Counted from the stretch's first letter, positions 1-6,221 are shown. The stretch is DNA of 10,313 bases from CAZWDL01 sp964632995 (GCA_964632995.1 CAZWDL010000183.1:1-10313), one strand, 5' to 3'. The notes: a model not told the origin generated them from the sequence alone. A program made the numbers and translations.

Positions 1-1323
1 AAAAAGGACGGCTCCCTGACAGCCATCCAGCAGCGTTCCCATGGAACCGCGGGCGTAGCGCTGGGCGCCGGTGTCGGCCGCGTTGCACAGATCCTCTACC
101 AGTGCCCCAATTTCGCTACCGAACAGTACGACGTGCTGACCCACGCCGGTCCGGGAGCGGCCTGGCGGGCGCCCGGCAACGTTCAGGGCGCTTTCGGCGT
201 AGAACAGGCCATCGATGAACTGGCGGAAAAACTGAAAATGGACCCCCTGGCCTTAAGAGATAAGATCGATGCCAGCGAAGTGAGGAAAGTGGAACGCCAG
301 CGCGGCGCCGCGCTGTTCGACTGGTCGCGCCGCAAGCCGGCCGGATCGGATGAGAGGGTCGTGAAAAAAGGATTGGGTGTCGCACAGTCTACCTGGCCCC
401 GGTTCGTAACGCTGGACTCTTCCGTGGAATTGAAAATTCACAAGGGCGGCGGCGTGGAGATCCGCTCCAGCGTGCAGGACATCGGAACGGGCACCAAAAC
501 CATCCTTGCCCAGGTGGTGGCCGAGGAGATGGGCCTTCGCGTGGAAGATATCACCGTTAACATAGGAGATACCTTCTTCCCCGTCGGTCCCGGCTCGGGG
601 GGCAGCACGGTGACGGGATCCATAACCCCTCCTGCGAGAAATGCCGCCCACCAGGCGAAAAAGGAACTGCTGAAGCTGGTCGCCAAAAAATGGGACACGG
701 ATGCTTCGGTGTTGACGATCGTCGACGGCGAGGTGCGCCATAAGGAGGATGCCGGCAAAAAGATGTCGTTCGCCGACGCCACCAGGTTAATGCGCACCAG
801 CCAGATCACCGCTACCGCCAGCCGCTCCGACGACTACGGCGGGTTCCAGCAACCCTGGGGCCTGGCCTACGGCGAGCTGGGGTCCGTCCAGTTTGCGGAA
901 GTGAGCGTCAATACGGATACCGGGTTTGTGAAAGTAGACCGGATCGTGGCGGCGCACAGCTGCGGCCGGCCACTCAACATCGGCCAGCTGGAAAGCCAGA
1001 TCAACGGCGGCGTCATCCAGGGCGTATCCTATGCCTTGTACGAAAACCGCGTCATGGACACCAGCACCGGTCACATGATGAATGCGAATGTCGACCAGTA
1101 TAAGATGCCGTTCTCCATGGAGATTCCGCAGATCGATACCATCATCGTCGAAGAGTATACGGGGCGTTCCTCCACCGACGCCTATGGCATCGGAGAGCCG
1201 GCGAATATTGCTACGGCCGCGGCGATCGCCAATGCCGTCTTCAACGCTATCGGAACGCGGATCTACGAAATTCCGATTACGCCGGCGAGCATTCTGAAAG
1301 CCCTAAATAAATTTTACCAATAG
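1..1323 (+). CDS. Xanthine dehydrogenase/aldehyde oxidoreductase family, molybdopterin-binding subunit (5'-partial)
   Basis: This is the C-terminal ~440 residues of the large subunit that binds the molybdenum-pterin cofactor and oxidises aldehydes or N-heterocycles by hydroxylation. The frame is open from base 1, so the start lies upstream. Relatives such as E. coli PaoC have about 730 residues, so roughly 290 are missing. Family signatures, numbered from codon 1 of the window: RAPGN at 56-60 followed by a GVEQAIDELA-type helix; a Gly/Ser-rich cofactor loop near 195-205 (GSGGSTVTGS); HSCGRPLN near 319-326; QINGGVIQGVSYALYE after it; and GIGEP near 396-400, where E399 (codon 1195-1197) matches the catalytic glutamate. 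The stop is TAG at 1321-1323. The FAD subunit begins 23 bp downstream on the same strand, so the two are probably co-transcribed. A [2Fe-2S] subunit would be expected upstream, outside the window. The family call is secure; the substrate cannot be told. Confidence 0.93.
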   Translation, partial: KKDGSLTAIQQRSHGTAGVALGAGVGRVAQILYQCPNFATEQYDVLTHAGPGAAWRAPGNVQGAFGVEQAIDELAEKLKMDPLALRDKIDASEVRKVERQRGAALFDWSRRKPAGSDERVVKKGLGVAQSTWPRFVTLDSSVELKIHKGGGVEIRSSVQDIGTGTKTILAQVVAEEMGLRVEDITVNIGDTFFPVGPGSGGSTVTGSITPPARNAAHQAKKELLKLVAKKWDTDASVLTIVDGEVRHKEDAGKKMSFADATRLMRTSQITATASRSDDYGGFQQPWGLAYGELGSVQFAEVSVNTDTGFVKVDRIVAAHSCGRPLNIGQLESQINGGVIQGVSYALYENRVMDTSTGHMMNANVDQYKMPFSMEIPQIDTIIVEEYTGRSSTDAYGIGEPANIATAAAIANAVFNAIGTRIYEIPITPASILKALNKFYQ

Positions 1324-1346
1324 AACCAGACTCAATCAAAATTGCT

Positions 1347-2363
1347 ATGAATAAATTCAGTTGGTACGAAGCCAAATCCATAGAGGACGCTTTAAACCAG
1401 GTAAATTCAACCGTATCCGGAGAACTCTACAAGCCCACCCAAGAGGCGGCGGTTTTTAAATCCGGAGGCATCGACCTGTTCGACCTGGTCAAGGAAGGGT
1501 TGATCCGCCCAGAGAAGATCGTCAATATCCGCAATATTCCCGGCCTGGCCAGCATCAGCTTTGATGCTAAGGAAGGATTGCGCATAGGAGCCAATGTGAC
1601 CCTGGCGGAAATAGAAAACGACAAAGAGGTTGAAAAGCGCTACTTCGCGCTTCACCAGGCAGTGGCCCATGCCGCTACGCCGCAGTTGCGCAACATGTCG
1701 ACCATCGCCGGCAACCTGGCCCAACGCAACCGGTGCTGGTACTTCCGCTCCGCCGATCATCCTTGTTTCCGCAAGGGTGGGGATCGCTGCTATGCCCGCA
1801 GCGCTGCCAGTGGTGAAAATGAAAACCACGCCATTCTGGATAACGGCTCCTGCGTCAGCGTCCATGCTTCTTCTATCGCCACCGCACTGATGGCTTTTAA
1901 CGCCGTCGTCGTGATCGTCAACAAGGACGGCGAAAAGAAAGAGGTCCCGATGGATGATTTCTTTGTGTCGCCCTTACAGGATCCTACCACGGAGACTATT
2001 CTGAAGCCGCAGGAGATCATTACGGAAATTGTCGTTCCGGCTCCTTTCGCTGCGACAAAGAGTTTTTATATCAAAGAGGTAGCCAGGGAATCCTACGACT
2101 GGTCGCTGGGCGATGTCGCCGTGGTGGCGGAAGTTTCCGGGAATACCTGTCAAAAGGCAAGCATTGTCCTGGGGGCGGCCGCTCCCGTTCCCTATCGCTC
2201 GGTCCCGGCGGAACAAGCCATGGAAAACAAGGCCATCGACGAGAAAAATGCGACGGCTGCCGCCGAAGCGGCTATGGACGCGGCCCGGCCGCTGTCCAAG
2301 AACGGCTATAAGGTGCCCTTGTTTGTAGCCATTATCAAAGAAGCTATTTTGAAAATTGCCTGA
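1347..2363 (+). CDS. Xanthine dehydrogenase/aldehyde oxidoreductase family, FAD-binding subunit (PaoB/YagS-like)
   Basis: The 338-residue medium subunit carries FAD and passes electrons from the FeS/Mo centres to the final acceptor. Seen in the protein: an N-terminal FAD-binding half with a FKSGGIDLF loop (37-45, where relatives usually have AGGTDL), a second FAD loop TPQLRNMSTIAGNLAQ (111-126), and a C-terminal CO-dehydrogenase-flavoprotein-like domain. Between them lies RCWYFR...HPCFRKGG..RCYA...HAI...GSCVSVH, with C130, C140, C148 and C169. This resembles the loop that holds an extra [4Fe-4S] cluster in E. coli PaoB; cluster binding here is inferred. Length fits PaoB (about 318 aa). ATG at 1347 has no Shine-Dalgarno sequence, as is common in Bacteroidota. 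The next gene starts 2 bp after the stop. The gene order is Mo subunit then FAD subunit, unlike E. coli paoABC (FeS, FAD, Mo). Confidence 0.93.
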   Translation: MNKFSWYEAKSIEDALNQVNSTVSGELYKPTQEAAVFKSGGIDLFDLVKEGLIRPEKIVNIRNIPGLASISFDAKEGLRIGANVTLAEIENDKEVEKRYFALHQAVAHAATPQLRNMSTIAGNLAQRNRCWYFRSADHPCFRKGGDRCYARSAASGENENHAILDNGSCVSVHASSIATALMAFNAVVVIVNKDGEKKEVPMDDFFVSPLQDPTTETILKPQEIITEIVVPAPFAATKSFYIKEVARESYDWSLGDVAVVAEVSGNTCQKASIVLGAAAPVPYRSVPAEQAMENKAIDEKNATAAAEAAMDAARPLSKNGYKVPLFVAIIKEAILKIA

Positions 2364-2365
2364 TT

Positions 2366-2605
2366 ATGAAAGAGATCAAGCCGGTCGAAAATAAGATCTG
2401 CAAATACCTGCGGGCGCGAAACCCTTACGGGATGATGGAAGGGGGCGACCACCCCTGGCTCCTGCTGGACGATGCCAACACCATTTGCTGGTGCATTGCC
2501 TCAGCAGGAGCCGCCGGTCCGGACAACGGCCTCGTCGGCCCCAAAAAGTGCGTGGAGGGACGGAGTTGCTTCGTAGCGGCGGATGGGGATGAGGCATTGA
2601 AGTGA
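2366..2605 (+). CDS. Small Cys-containing protein of unknown function, end of the Mo-enzyme operon
   Basis: A 79-residue protein whose ATG lies 2 bp after the stop of the FAD subunit, which implies translational coupling and a role tied to the molybdoenzyme. I do not recognise a named family. It has five cysteines, C12, C41, C43, C62 and C68, in the contexts ICKYL, CWC and PKKCVEGRSCF, plus an NPYGMMEGG segment and a GPDNGLVGP turn. There is no signal peptide or membrane segment. The spacing of the cysteines could suit metal or FeS binding, but this is inference. Codon use and GC content match the two upstream genes, which argues for a real gene. Possible roles are an accessory or electron-transfer subunit, or a cofactor insertion helper. 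Confidence 0.72.
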   Translation: MKEIKPVENKICKYLRARNPYGMMEGGDHPWLLLDDANTICWCIASAGAAGPDNGLVGPKKCVEGRSCFVAADGDEALK

Positions 2606-2643
2606 TTGACGGAAGGTTGGGAAGGCAGGGCTAACGCATCAAA

Positions 2644-2687
2644 GTGTTGTTGTAAAGAGAGATGTCTCTTTAACACGCTGGTTTTTT
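2644..2687 (+). terminator. Intrinsic terminator of the Mo-enzyme operon
   Basis: A perfect 7-bp stem AAAGAGA (2654-2660) / TCTCTTT (2665-2671) with loop GATG sits about 40 bp after the last stop codon. It can be lengthened by outer GTGTT (2644-2648) pairing with AACAC (2672-2676) around a bulge. A run of six T (2682-2687) follows a few bases later. Position and form fit an intrinsic terminator, although the gap between stem and T-run is slightly long. Confidence 0.6.
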
Positions 2688-2760
2688 ATTTCACCTAAAT
2701 TTTCATGCGTTTTACACTCGGCCTCAGAGGAGAGGTTTTCCGGGTTCGCCTACGCATACA

Positions 2761-2832
2761 CCTCACCCCCACCCTGTGGAATCTTCGCTTCGCGAATTCC
2801 ACAGGGCAGGCCCTCTCCTTTTTAGGGTGAGG
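2761..2832. repeat. Palindromic element with nested stem, CCTCACCC...GGGTGAGG
   Basis: Outer arms CCTCACCC (2761-2768) and GGGTGAGG (2825-2832) enclose a perfect inner 11-bp stem, CCCTGTGGAAT (2772-2782) with ATTCCACAGGG (2796-2806). Inside that, TCGC and GCGA (2784-2787 and 2791-2794) can pair as well. The CCTCACCC/GGGTGAGG ends resemble widely dispersed bacterial intergenic palindromes, so this is probably one copy of a multi-copy REP-like or MITE-like element. It could also act as a bidirectional transcription barrier. Confidence 0.6.
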
Positions 2833-2855
2833 TTTACCCATAAGTCAGTTTTTGG

Positions 2856-2987
2856 CTACTTCTTCGGTTCAATGTTCATCTGTTTTACTGTTCTGCGGTT
2901 CTGTAAGCCTTAAAAAAGGTAAACAACCAAAAAAGATCAGAACCGCAGAACAGAGGAACAGAAAAACAGAAGAACAGAAGAAGTTAG
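2856..2987. repeat. Large imperfect inverted repeat with 8-bp periodic arms
   Basis: The core is a perfect 16-bp pair, CTGTTCTGCGGTTCTG (2888-2903) and CAGAACCGCAGAACAG (2938-2953). Homology extends outward, with gaps, to about 46 bp per arm, ending in CTTCTTC (near 2859) and GAAGAAG (near 2980). The right arm is built from near-repeats of an 8-mer (AGAACCGC, AGAACAGA, GGAACAGA, AAAACAGA, AGAACAGA). The 34-nt loop holds a smaller CCTT...AAGG palindrome. It is likely a dispersed structured repeat rather than a gene. Confidence 0.6.
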
Positions 2988-3044
2988 CCAAATCCAAAGA
3001 TATGGGTAATCGATACACCTCGAAGGTTTCGTAAACGTTTTACC

Positions 3045-3296
3045 CTATCTCCCTTCCTCCCTCACCTCTTCTATTACCCCGAAATGATCCCGCACCAGTT
3101 CCCATGTTTTTTGCTGCTCTTCCGGAGTCGCCTCCGCAAGCAGCGCTTCGAACAGGGGACGGAGCGACAGCTTTTCCTGTCCCGCTTCTTCTTTGCGGTT
3201 TTCCAGGATTTCATCGGCCGAATCGAGGTTAAGGCTGTAGTATTCGGAAAAATGGTAGGCCTGACCCAACAGATGCATGAATTGTTCCTTGGTCAT
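3045..3296 (-). CDS. Small acidic helical protein of unknown function
   Basis: An 83-residue protein with no family I recognise. It is rich in Glu, Leu and Ala, and the sequence (MTKEQFMHLLGQAYHFSEYYSLNLDSADEI... ending in EEVREEGR) suggests a mainly helical soluble protein; there is no signal peptide or membrane segment. ATG at 3296 is the only usual start, without a Shine-Dalgarno sequence. The same frame stays open and protein-like for 23 codons upstream (TYFTIPKTITVPSSKYSRK just before the Met), back to a TAG at 3366-3368. The gene may therefore be the 3' remnant of a longer one. It stands alone on the minus strand, downstream of the toxin-antitoxin module by about 270 bp. Confidence 0.55.
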   Translation of the reverse strand: MTKEQFMHLLGQAYHFSEYYSLNLDSADEILENRKEEAGQEKLSLRPLFEALLAEATPEEQQKTWELVRDHFGVIEEVREEGR

Positions 3297-3438
3297 TTTA
3301 CGGCTGTATTTTGATGAAGGTACTGTAATGGTCTTTGGTATAGTAAAATATGTTTTTTTGCTGATCTACCACCAATCTTTCCGGTCCACAGTCAAAACAT
3401 CGATTCCGGTTTTCTTGGAAAGGTCAGGTCTGGGTATT

Positions 3439-3465
3439 TAAGGGGGGCGCTTAAAATCCCCCTGA
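3439..3465 (-). terminator. Possible stem-loop downstream of the toxin gene
   Basis: A G-run (3442-3447) and C-run (3458-3462) form a GC stem with a ~10-nt A/T-rich loop, flanked by TTAA and TGAA. It lies ~100 bp past the AbiEii stop codon in the direction of its transcription. The following T-run is weak, so a terminator role is only possible. Confidence 0.3.
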
Positions 3466-3564
3466 AGCCGAAGCCGCCATCACGGAGGGCATCTCAGAAA
3501 GACCAGATGCAGGAGAGGATTGAGGCAAGGTTATTGGATATGGTCTTGTTTTTTCATTGAAGTT

Positions 3565-4179
3565 TTAACGGTACATTTCCCGAACTAGCTCTCCAATCTT
3601 AATCTTTACATCCGCCCAATACACTTCTTTAAGCATTACCGGGTCTTCATCCTGTTCAGCATCGTCAAAATACGATAAGCTTTTCGCGACTAAAAATTCA
3701 GAGCCATCTTCGTATTTCCGGTTGTAAAAATCCATCATTTTTTGAAGCGTAAAGTATTCCAGAAGAAAGTATAGGTCGAAAAAGTCACGCTTTCGGCCAC
3801 GACCGGTGATAGCAGCCAGCTTCATAGCGGCGATGTCAGGCAGGTCAAATAAACGAATACCGTCCTTTATTTGAATTTTACTTACCAAAGGATACTGGTA
3901 ATTGACGAAATCCACCTTTGTTCCTCCGGCATTCAAAATGAGAACATTCCGGCTTCGTGAAAGCAATTGGATTTTTGTAAATGATCCTAGGTGTTCCATG
4001 TATTGATCCGCATGAATAGCTGATTTCCCGAAAAAATCAAGGTCTACCGACTGGCGGTGGCCTATCTGTAAAGATAAGGCAGTGTCTCCGGCGAGAGAAA
4101 ATCCGGAAAATTCTTCTTGCTCCATCATCCATTTCAGGAGTTCCAGGGTGTGGGTTGGGACTGCATCAAAGAATAGCAT
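3565..4179 (-). CDS. Nucleotidyltransferase toxin, AbiEii/AbiGii family
   Basis: The 204-residue toxin half of a type IV-like (AbiE) toxin-antitoxin or abortive-infection pair; family members are nucleotidyltransferases that transfer nucleotides to target RNAs. Numbered from the Met at 4179: nucleotidyltransferase motif LAGDTALSLQIGHRQSVDLDFFG (29-51) with likely metal ligands D46 and D48; third-acid candidate D90 in KVDFV; and the family's C-terminal block AAMKLAAITGRGRKRDFFDLYFLL (117-140), with K120 and D132. I chose ATG 4179 because the motif sits about 30 residues in, as usual. A longer in-frame start at 4308 would lie wholly within the upstream gene. The chosen start overlaps the end of the ATPase-antitoxin gene by 46 bp, implying coupled translation. 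Oddity: the usual GG of motif I is GD (31-32). The DNA is more AT-rich than its flanks, a sign of transfer. Confidence 0.88.
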   Translation of the reverse strand: MLFFDAVPTHTLELLKWMMEQEEFSGFSLAGDTALSLQIGHRQSVDLDFFGKSAIHADQYMEHLGSFTKIQLLSRSRNVLILNAGGTKVDFVNYQYPLVSKIQIKDGIRLFDLPDIAAMKLAAITGRGRKRDFFDLYFLLEYFTLQKMMDFYNRKYEDGSEFLVAKSLSYFDDAEQDEDPVMLKEVYWADVKIKIGELVREMYR

Positions 4180-5729
4180 CGAAATTTTTCTTTTGGAGTT
4201 TCCAGAATTAAACTCAGAAAGTGAAGTGATTTCGGATCCAGATAGCGCACCTTCACCATTTCTTCTTTGATGCGCTCTAAGCCGTAGTAGATTTTGATGG
4301 CGTTCCAATCTTCTTTAGTCCCATACATGACCGCACGGCTGATGACGTAGGCGGCTTTCTCCTCCCAGCGGATCTTCTCAGGATCAGTATCCCAAAACAA
4401 GACAGGGGATAGCGAGGGAGGCGGTTTTGTTTCCGTCCTTTTCCGGTACTCGACAAAAGGTTCCTCGAGTTTACTCAAAAGTGGAACGGCGTTGTATTTT
4501 CCTTTTAAATAATCTTTTTCGAAAGACGCATCATTTCGTACACCTTTGTATTCTACTAAAGAGTGGAGGTGACTGGCGCCGTATTGATCTTTTTCGACTA
4601 AACAAATCTGGTCGCGGCGAAGCAAATGGGTATCCATAAAGTTCGTGTCATGCGCTGCGAAAATGAGTTGAGCGCCATTAGGATTTGATCGCTGCGAATG
4701 GAACAACTCCACAATTTTCCGGGAAAGCCGGGGATGCAAGCGAGCGTCAAATTCATCGACGAAAAAAGCTCCTCCGTTATCCAATGCTTTGATAAGAAAA
4801 GGGCTTAGTACAAACATTTTCTTTACGCCTTCCCCTTCTTGATTCCAAAATAACATCCGCTTACCGACGATCGCACTTCCATCCGAATTATATTTCTTTT
4901 TCACCACCTGAATCAGACTGGTTTCCACCTCTAATGAGTTTTTTGCCGTCTCTTCCGAAGCCTTTTGGTGCAATGTTTCCTTCCACTCCAAATCTTCAAT
5001 GTCAAAGTCCGCTGCTCTCATTACTTCGACTATTTTCTTTCGAAGTTTTTCTTCCGACATCGCCCTCATCGCCGCTTCGTACCCGTGCGGATCATCCAGA
5101 CCGGAAATCACGGAAATTTTATTTTCCAGATAATCCATTAAACTCTTTGAAACAGGTCCATTAAAAGTCGCAGCCACTGTCAGAAAAAGAGCATCCTTCC
5201 TGTATAACGGAAAACCATCATCATCACTCAAATCCAATAACCGGATTCCTTCCCTGAACCGGTTCTTGTTCACCTGAACCTCCATCCCCTCCCTTTTGAA
5301 ATAATAGACTTCCTGTTTTTGAGGGACGCCGAACAACCACTCGCTGTGAATCGCTTCTTCTGAGGCTTCAAAGCCATAACGGTAACGCACCCCGTCGTGA
5401 ATAAACACCACCTGGAAAAAAGAGGGCTGATTGAGATAATCCTCACATAGCTCGAAAGGCTCGATCCGGGAGGAGAGCGTGGATTCGTCTTTGACGGAGT
5501 CGCGAATGATATGAAGCATGGACACCACTGCGCGAATCAAATTGCTTTTTCCACTGGCATTTGCCCCATAGATTGCTTTGCTTTTAAGCAAACTTAGCTT
5601 TTCGGAGACCTCCACGATATTTTGACGATCTACGTACTCATACCTGGACTTGATTCGCGCAGCTTGTAAATTCAAGTTCTCTATTTCCCCAAAGGATCGA
5701 TAGTTCCTTATGCTGAATTCAATGAACAT
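4134..5729 (-). CDS. AAA15/21-family ATPase fused to a C-terminal DUF6922-like antitoxin domain
   Basis: A 531-residue two-part protein. Residues 1 to ~420 are an ABC/SMC-like AAA15/21 ATPase of the type found in defence systems (AbiLi, RloA, PARIS AriA). It shows N-terminal FSIRNYRSFGE, Walker A GANASGKSN (55-63), a signature-like EGEGVKKM (298-305, with Gly where Ser is usual), Walker B AFFVDEFD (321-328) followed by ARLHP, and FAAHDTNFMD (357-366). The ATPase family would normally end near YLKGKYNAVPLL (407-418). Instead a Pro-rich linker (KPPPSLSP, 435-442) leads to a compact domain starting LFWDTDPEKI and ending PKEKFRCY (~444-519). This resembles the stand-alone DUF6922 antitoxin usually next to AbiEii. 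No ATG separates the halves and the frame is unbroken. The stop lies inside the start of the AbiEii gene, so sensor, antitoxin and toxin form one unit. The fusion is seen; the gating role is inferred. Confidence 0.85.
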   Translation of the reverse strand: MFIEFSIRNYRSFGEIENLNLQAARIKSRYEYVDRQNIVEVSEKLSLLKSKAIYGANASGKSNLIRAVVSMLHIIRDSVKDESTLSSRIEPFELCEDYLNQPSFFQVVFIHDGVRYRYGFEASEEAIHSEWLFGVPQKQEVYYFKREGMEVQVNKNRFREGIRLLDLSDDDGFPLYRKDALFLTVAATFNGPVSKSLMDYLENKISVISGLDDPHGYEAAMRAMSEEKLRKKIVEVMRAADFDIEDLEWKETLHQKASEETAKNSLEVETSLIQVVKKKYNSDGSAIVGKRMLFWNQEGEGVKKMFVLSPFLIKALDNGGAFFVDEFDARLHPRLSRKIVELFHSQRSNPNGAQLIFAAHDTNFMDTHLLRRDQICLVEKDQYGASHLHSLVEYKGVRNDASFEKDYLKGKYNAVPLLSKLEEPFVEYRKRTETKPPPSLSPVLFWDTDPEKIRWEEKAAYVISRAVMYGTKEDWNAIKIYYGLERIKEEMVKVRYLDPKSLHFLSLILETPKEKFRCYSLMQSQPTPWNS

Positions 5730-5736
5730 AAATAAC

Positions 5737-5761
5737 TAATTTGTGATTTTTTCACAAATTA
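5737..5761. promoter_or_regulatory. Perfect palindrome just upstream of the ATPase-antitoxin start (operator candidate)
   Basis: Arms TAATTTGTGA (5737-5746) and TCACAAATTA (5752-5761) pair perfectly around five T. The element begins 8 bp upstream of the ATPase ATG. AbiE-type antitoxins are known to autorepress by binding inverted repeats at their own promoter, so this is a good operator candidate. As RNA it would form a hairpin at the 5' end of the mRNA. A terminator of minus-strand transcription coming out of the IS side is an alternative. Confidence 0.5.
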
Positions 5762-5833
5762 AGGTTTTTTGAGTAATAATGCACGGAATACTTTGGTTGA
5801 AGAATCGCGTTATTACAATTTGGCCTTTACCTT

Positions 5834-5855
5834 GTATGCATCCGGCCACCCCATC
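5834..5855 (+). repeat. IS66 left terminal inverted repeat
   Basis: These 22 bp match the reverse complement of the right end, except that the right end has one extra base in the AACCCC versus ACCCC segment. One further T inward also matches. The tip GTAT is close to the GTAA typical of IS66. Confidence 0.85.
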
Positions 5856-5898
5856 TTTTTTGGCATCCGTCTCTGCCGTAGCTTTGTCCTAAAACGAT

Positions 5899-6219
5899 AT
5901 GGATACACCAGCGACCAAGCGCAAGCGGCGCAGCGCCGGGGACATGTTCCCCCTCATTGAGCAGTACCTGGGCAGTGGCCAGAAGCAAGACGATTTCTGT
6001 CAAGCCCATGATCTTCCCAAATCCGTGTTCGTCTATTGGTTGGGGCGCTACCGTGCCGTCCCTGATTCCTCTACCGAAGGCTTTGTAGAGGTGGTTCCCG
6101 CCGAGCGAGGAACAGCTGTCGCCGGCATCGAATTGGAGTATCCCAACGGGGTAAAGATACGGCTGCCGGGGGAAATAGCGCCGGGTGATCTCAAAATGCT
6201 CATTAACCTGGCCGGATAA
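5899..6219 (+). CDS. tnpA: IS66 family accessory protein TnpA
   Basis: The 106-residue first protein of IS66 elements, needed with TnpB and TnpC for transposition. The N-terminal half has the small helix-turn-helix pattern of the family (MFPLIEQYLGSGQKQDDFCQAHDLPKSVFVYWLGRY, about residues 16-51). The C-terminal half is the usual short beta segment ending YPNGVKIRLPGEIAPGDLKMLINLAG. It starts at ATG 5899, 65 bp inside the left IS end, with no Shine-Dalgarno sequence. The stop is 2 bp before the tnpB start, so the two are coupled. Confidence 0.85.
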   Translation: MDTPATKRKRRSAGDMFPLIEQYLGSGQKQDDFCQAHDLPKSVFVYWLGRYRAVPDSSTEGFVEVVPAERGTAVAGIELEYPNGVKIRLPGEIAPGDLKMLINLAG

Positions 6220-6221
6220 TT

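Larger units (their letters stand above)
2606..3044. other. Intergenic region with palindromic repeats, no convincing gene
   Basis: This 439-bp gap separates the plus-strand metabolic operon from minus-strand genes. It holds the operon terminator and two large inverted repeats, listed separately. A 60-codon plus frame at 2852-3034 is open only because it runs through the second repeat, and its translation is low-complexity (RTAEQRNRKTEEQKK). I see no RNA gene. Confidence 0.6.

Noticed and set aside
133..1323. GTG at 133 as the start of the Mo-binding subunit
   Set aside because: The frame is open and family-like from base 1 (Gly/Ala-rich segment before it), so the gene begins upstream of the window.
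2852..3034. 60-codon plus-strand frame (TTG-like start) with KTEEQKK-rich product
   Set aside because: It is a translation of the large inverted repeat; low-complexity composition follows from the 8-bp periodic DNA.
4180..4308. Longer AbiEii start at 4308
   Set aside because: It would add 43 residues with no family match, encoded entirely within the antitoxin-domain codons of the upstream gene; ATG 4179 places the nucleotidyltransferase motif normally.
5729..5833. Bacteroidota-type promoter (TAnnTTTG) for the ATPase gene
   Set aside because: Several near matches occur (TAATTTG, TACAATTTG), but none fits the spacing exactly, so no promoter is called.
5769..5960. 63-codon plus frame starting at a TTG left of the IS
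   Set aside because: It runs across the IS left end into tnpA in another frame. The part outside the IS (about 21 codons) is too short to identify as an interrupted gene.
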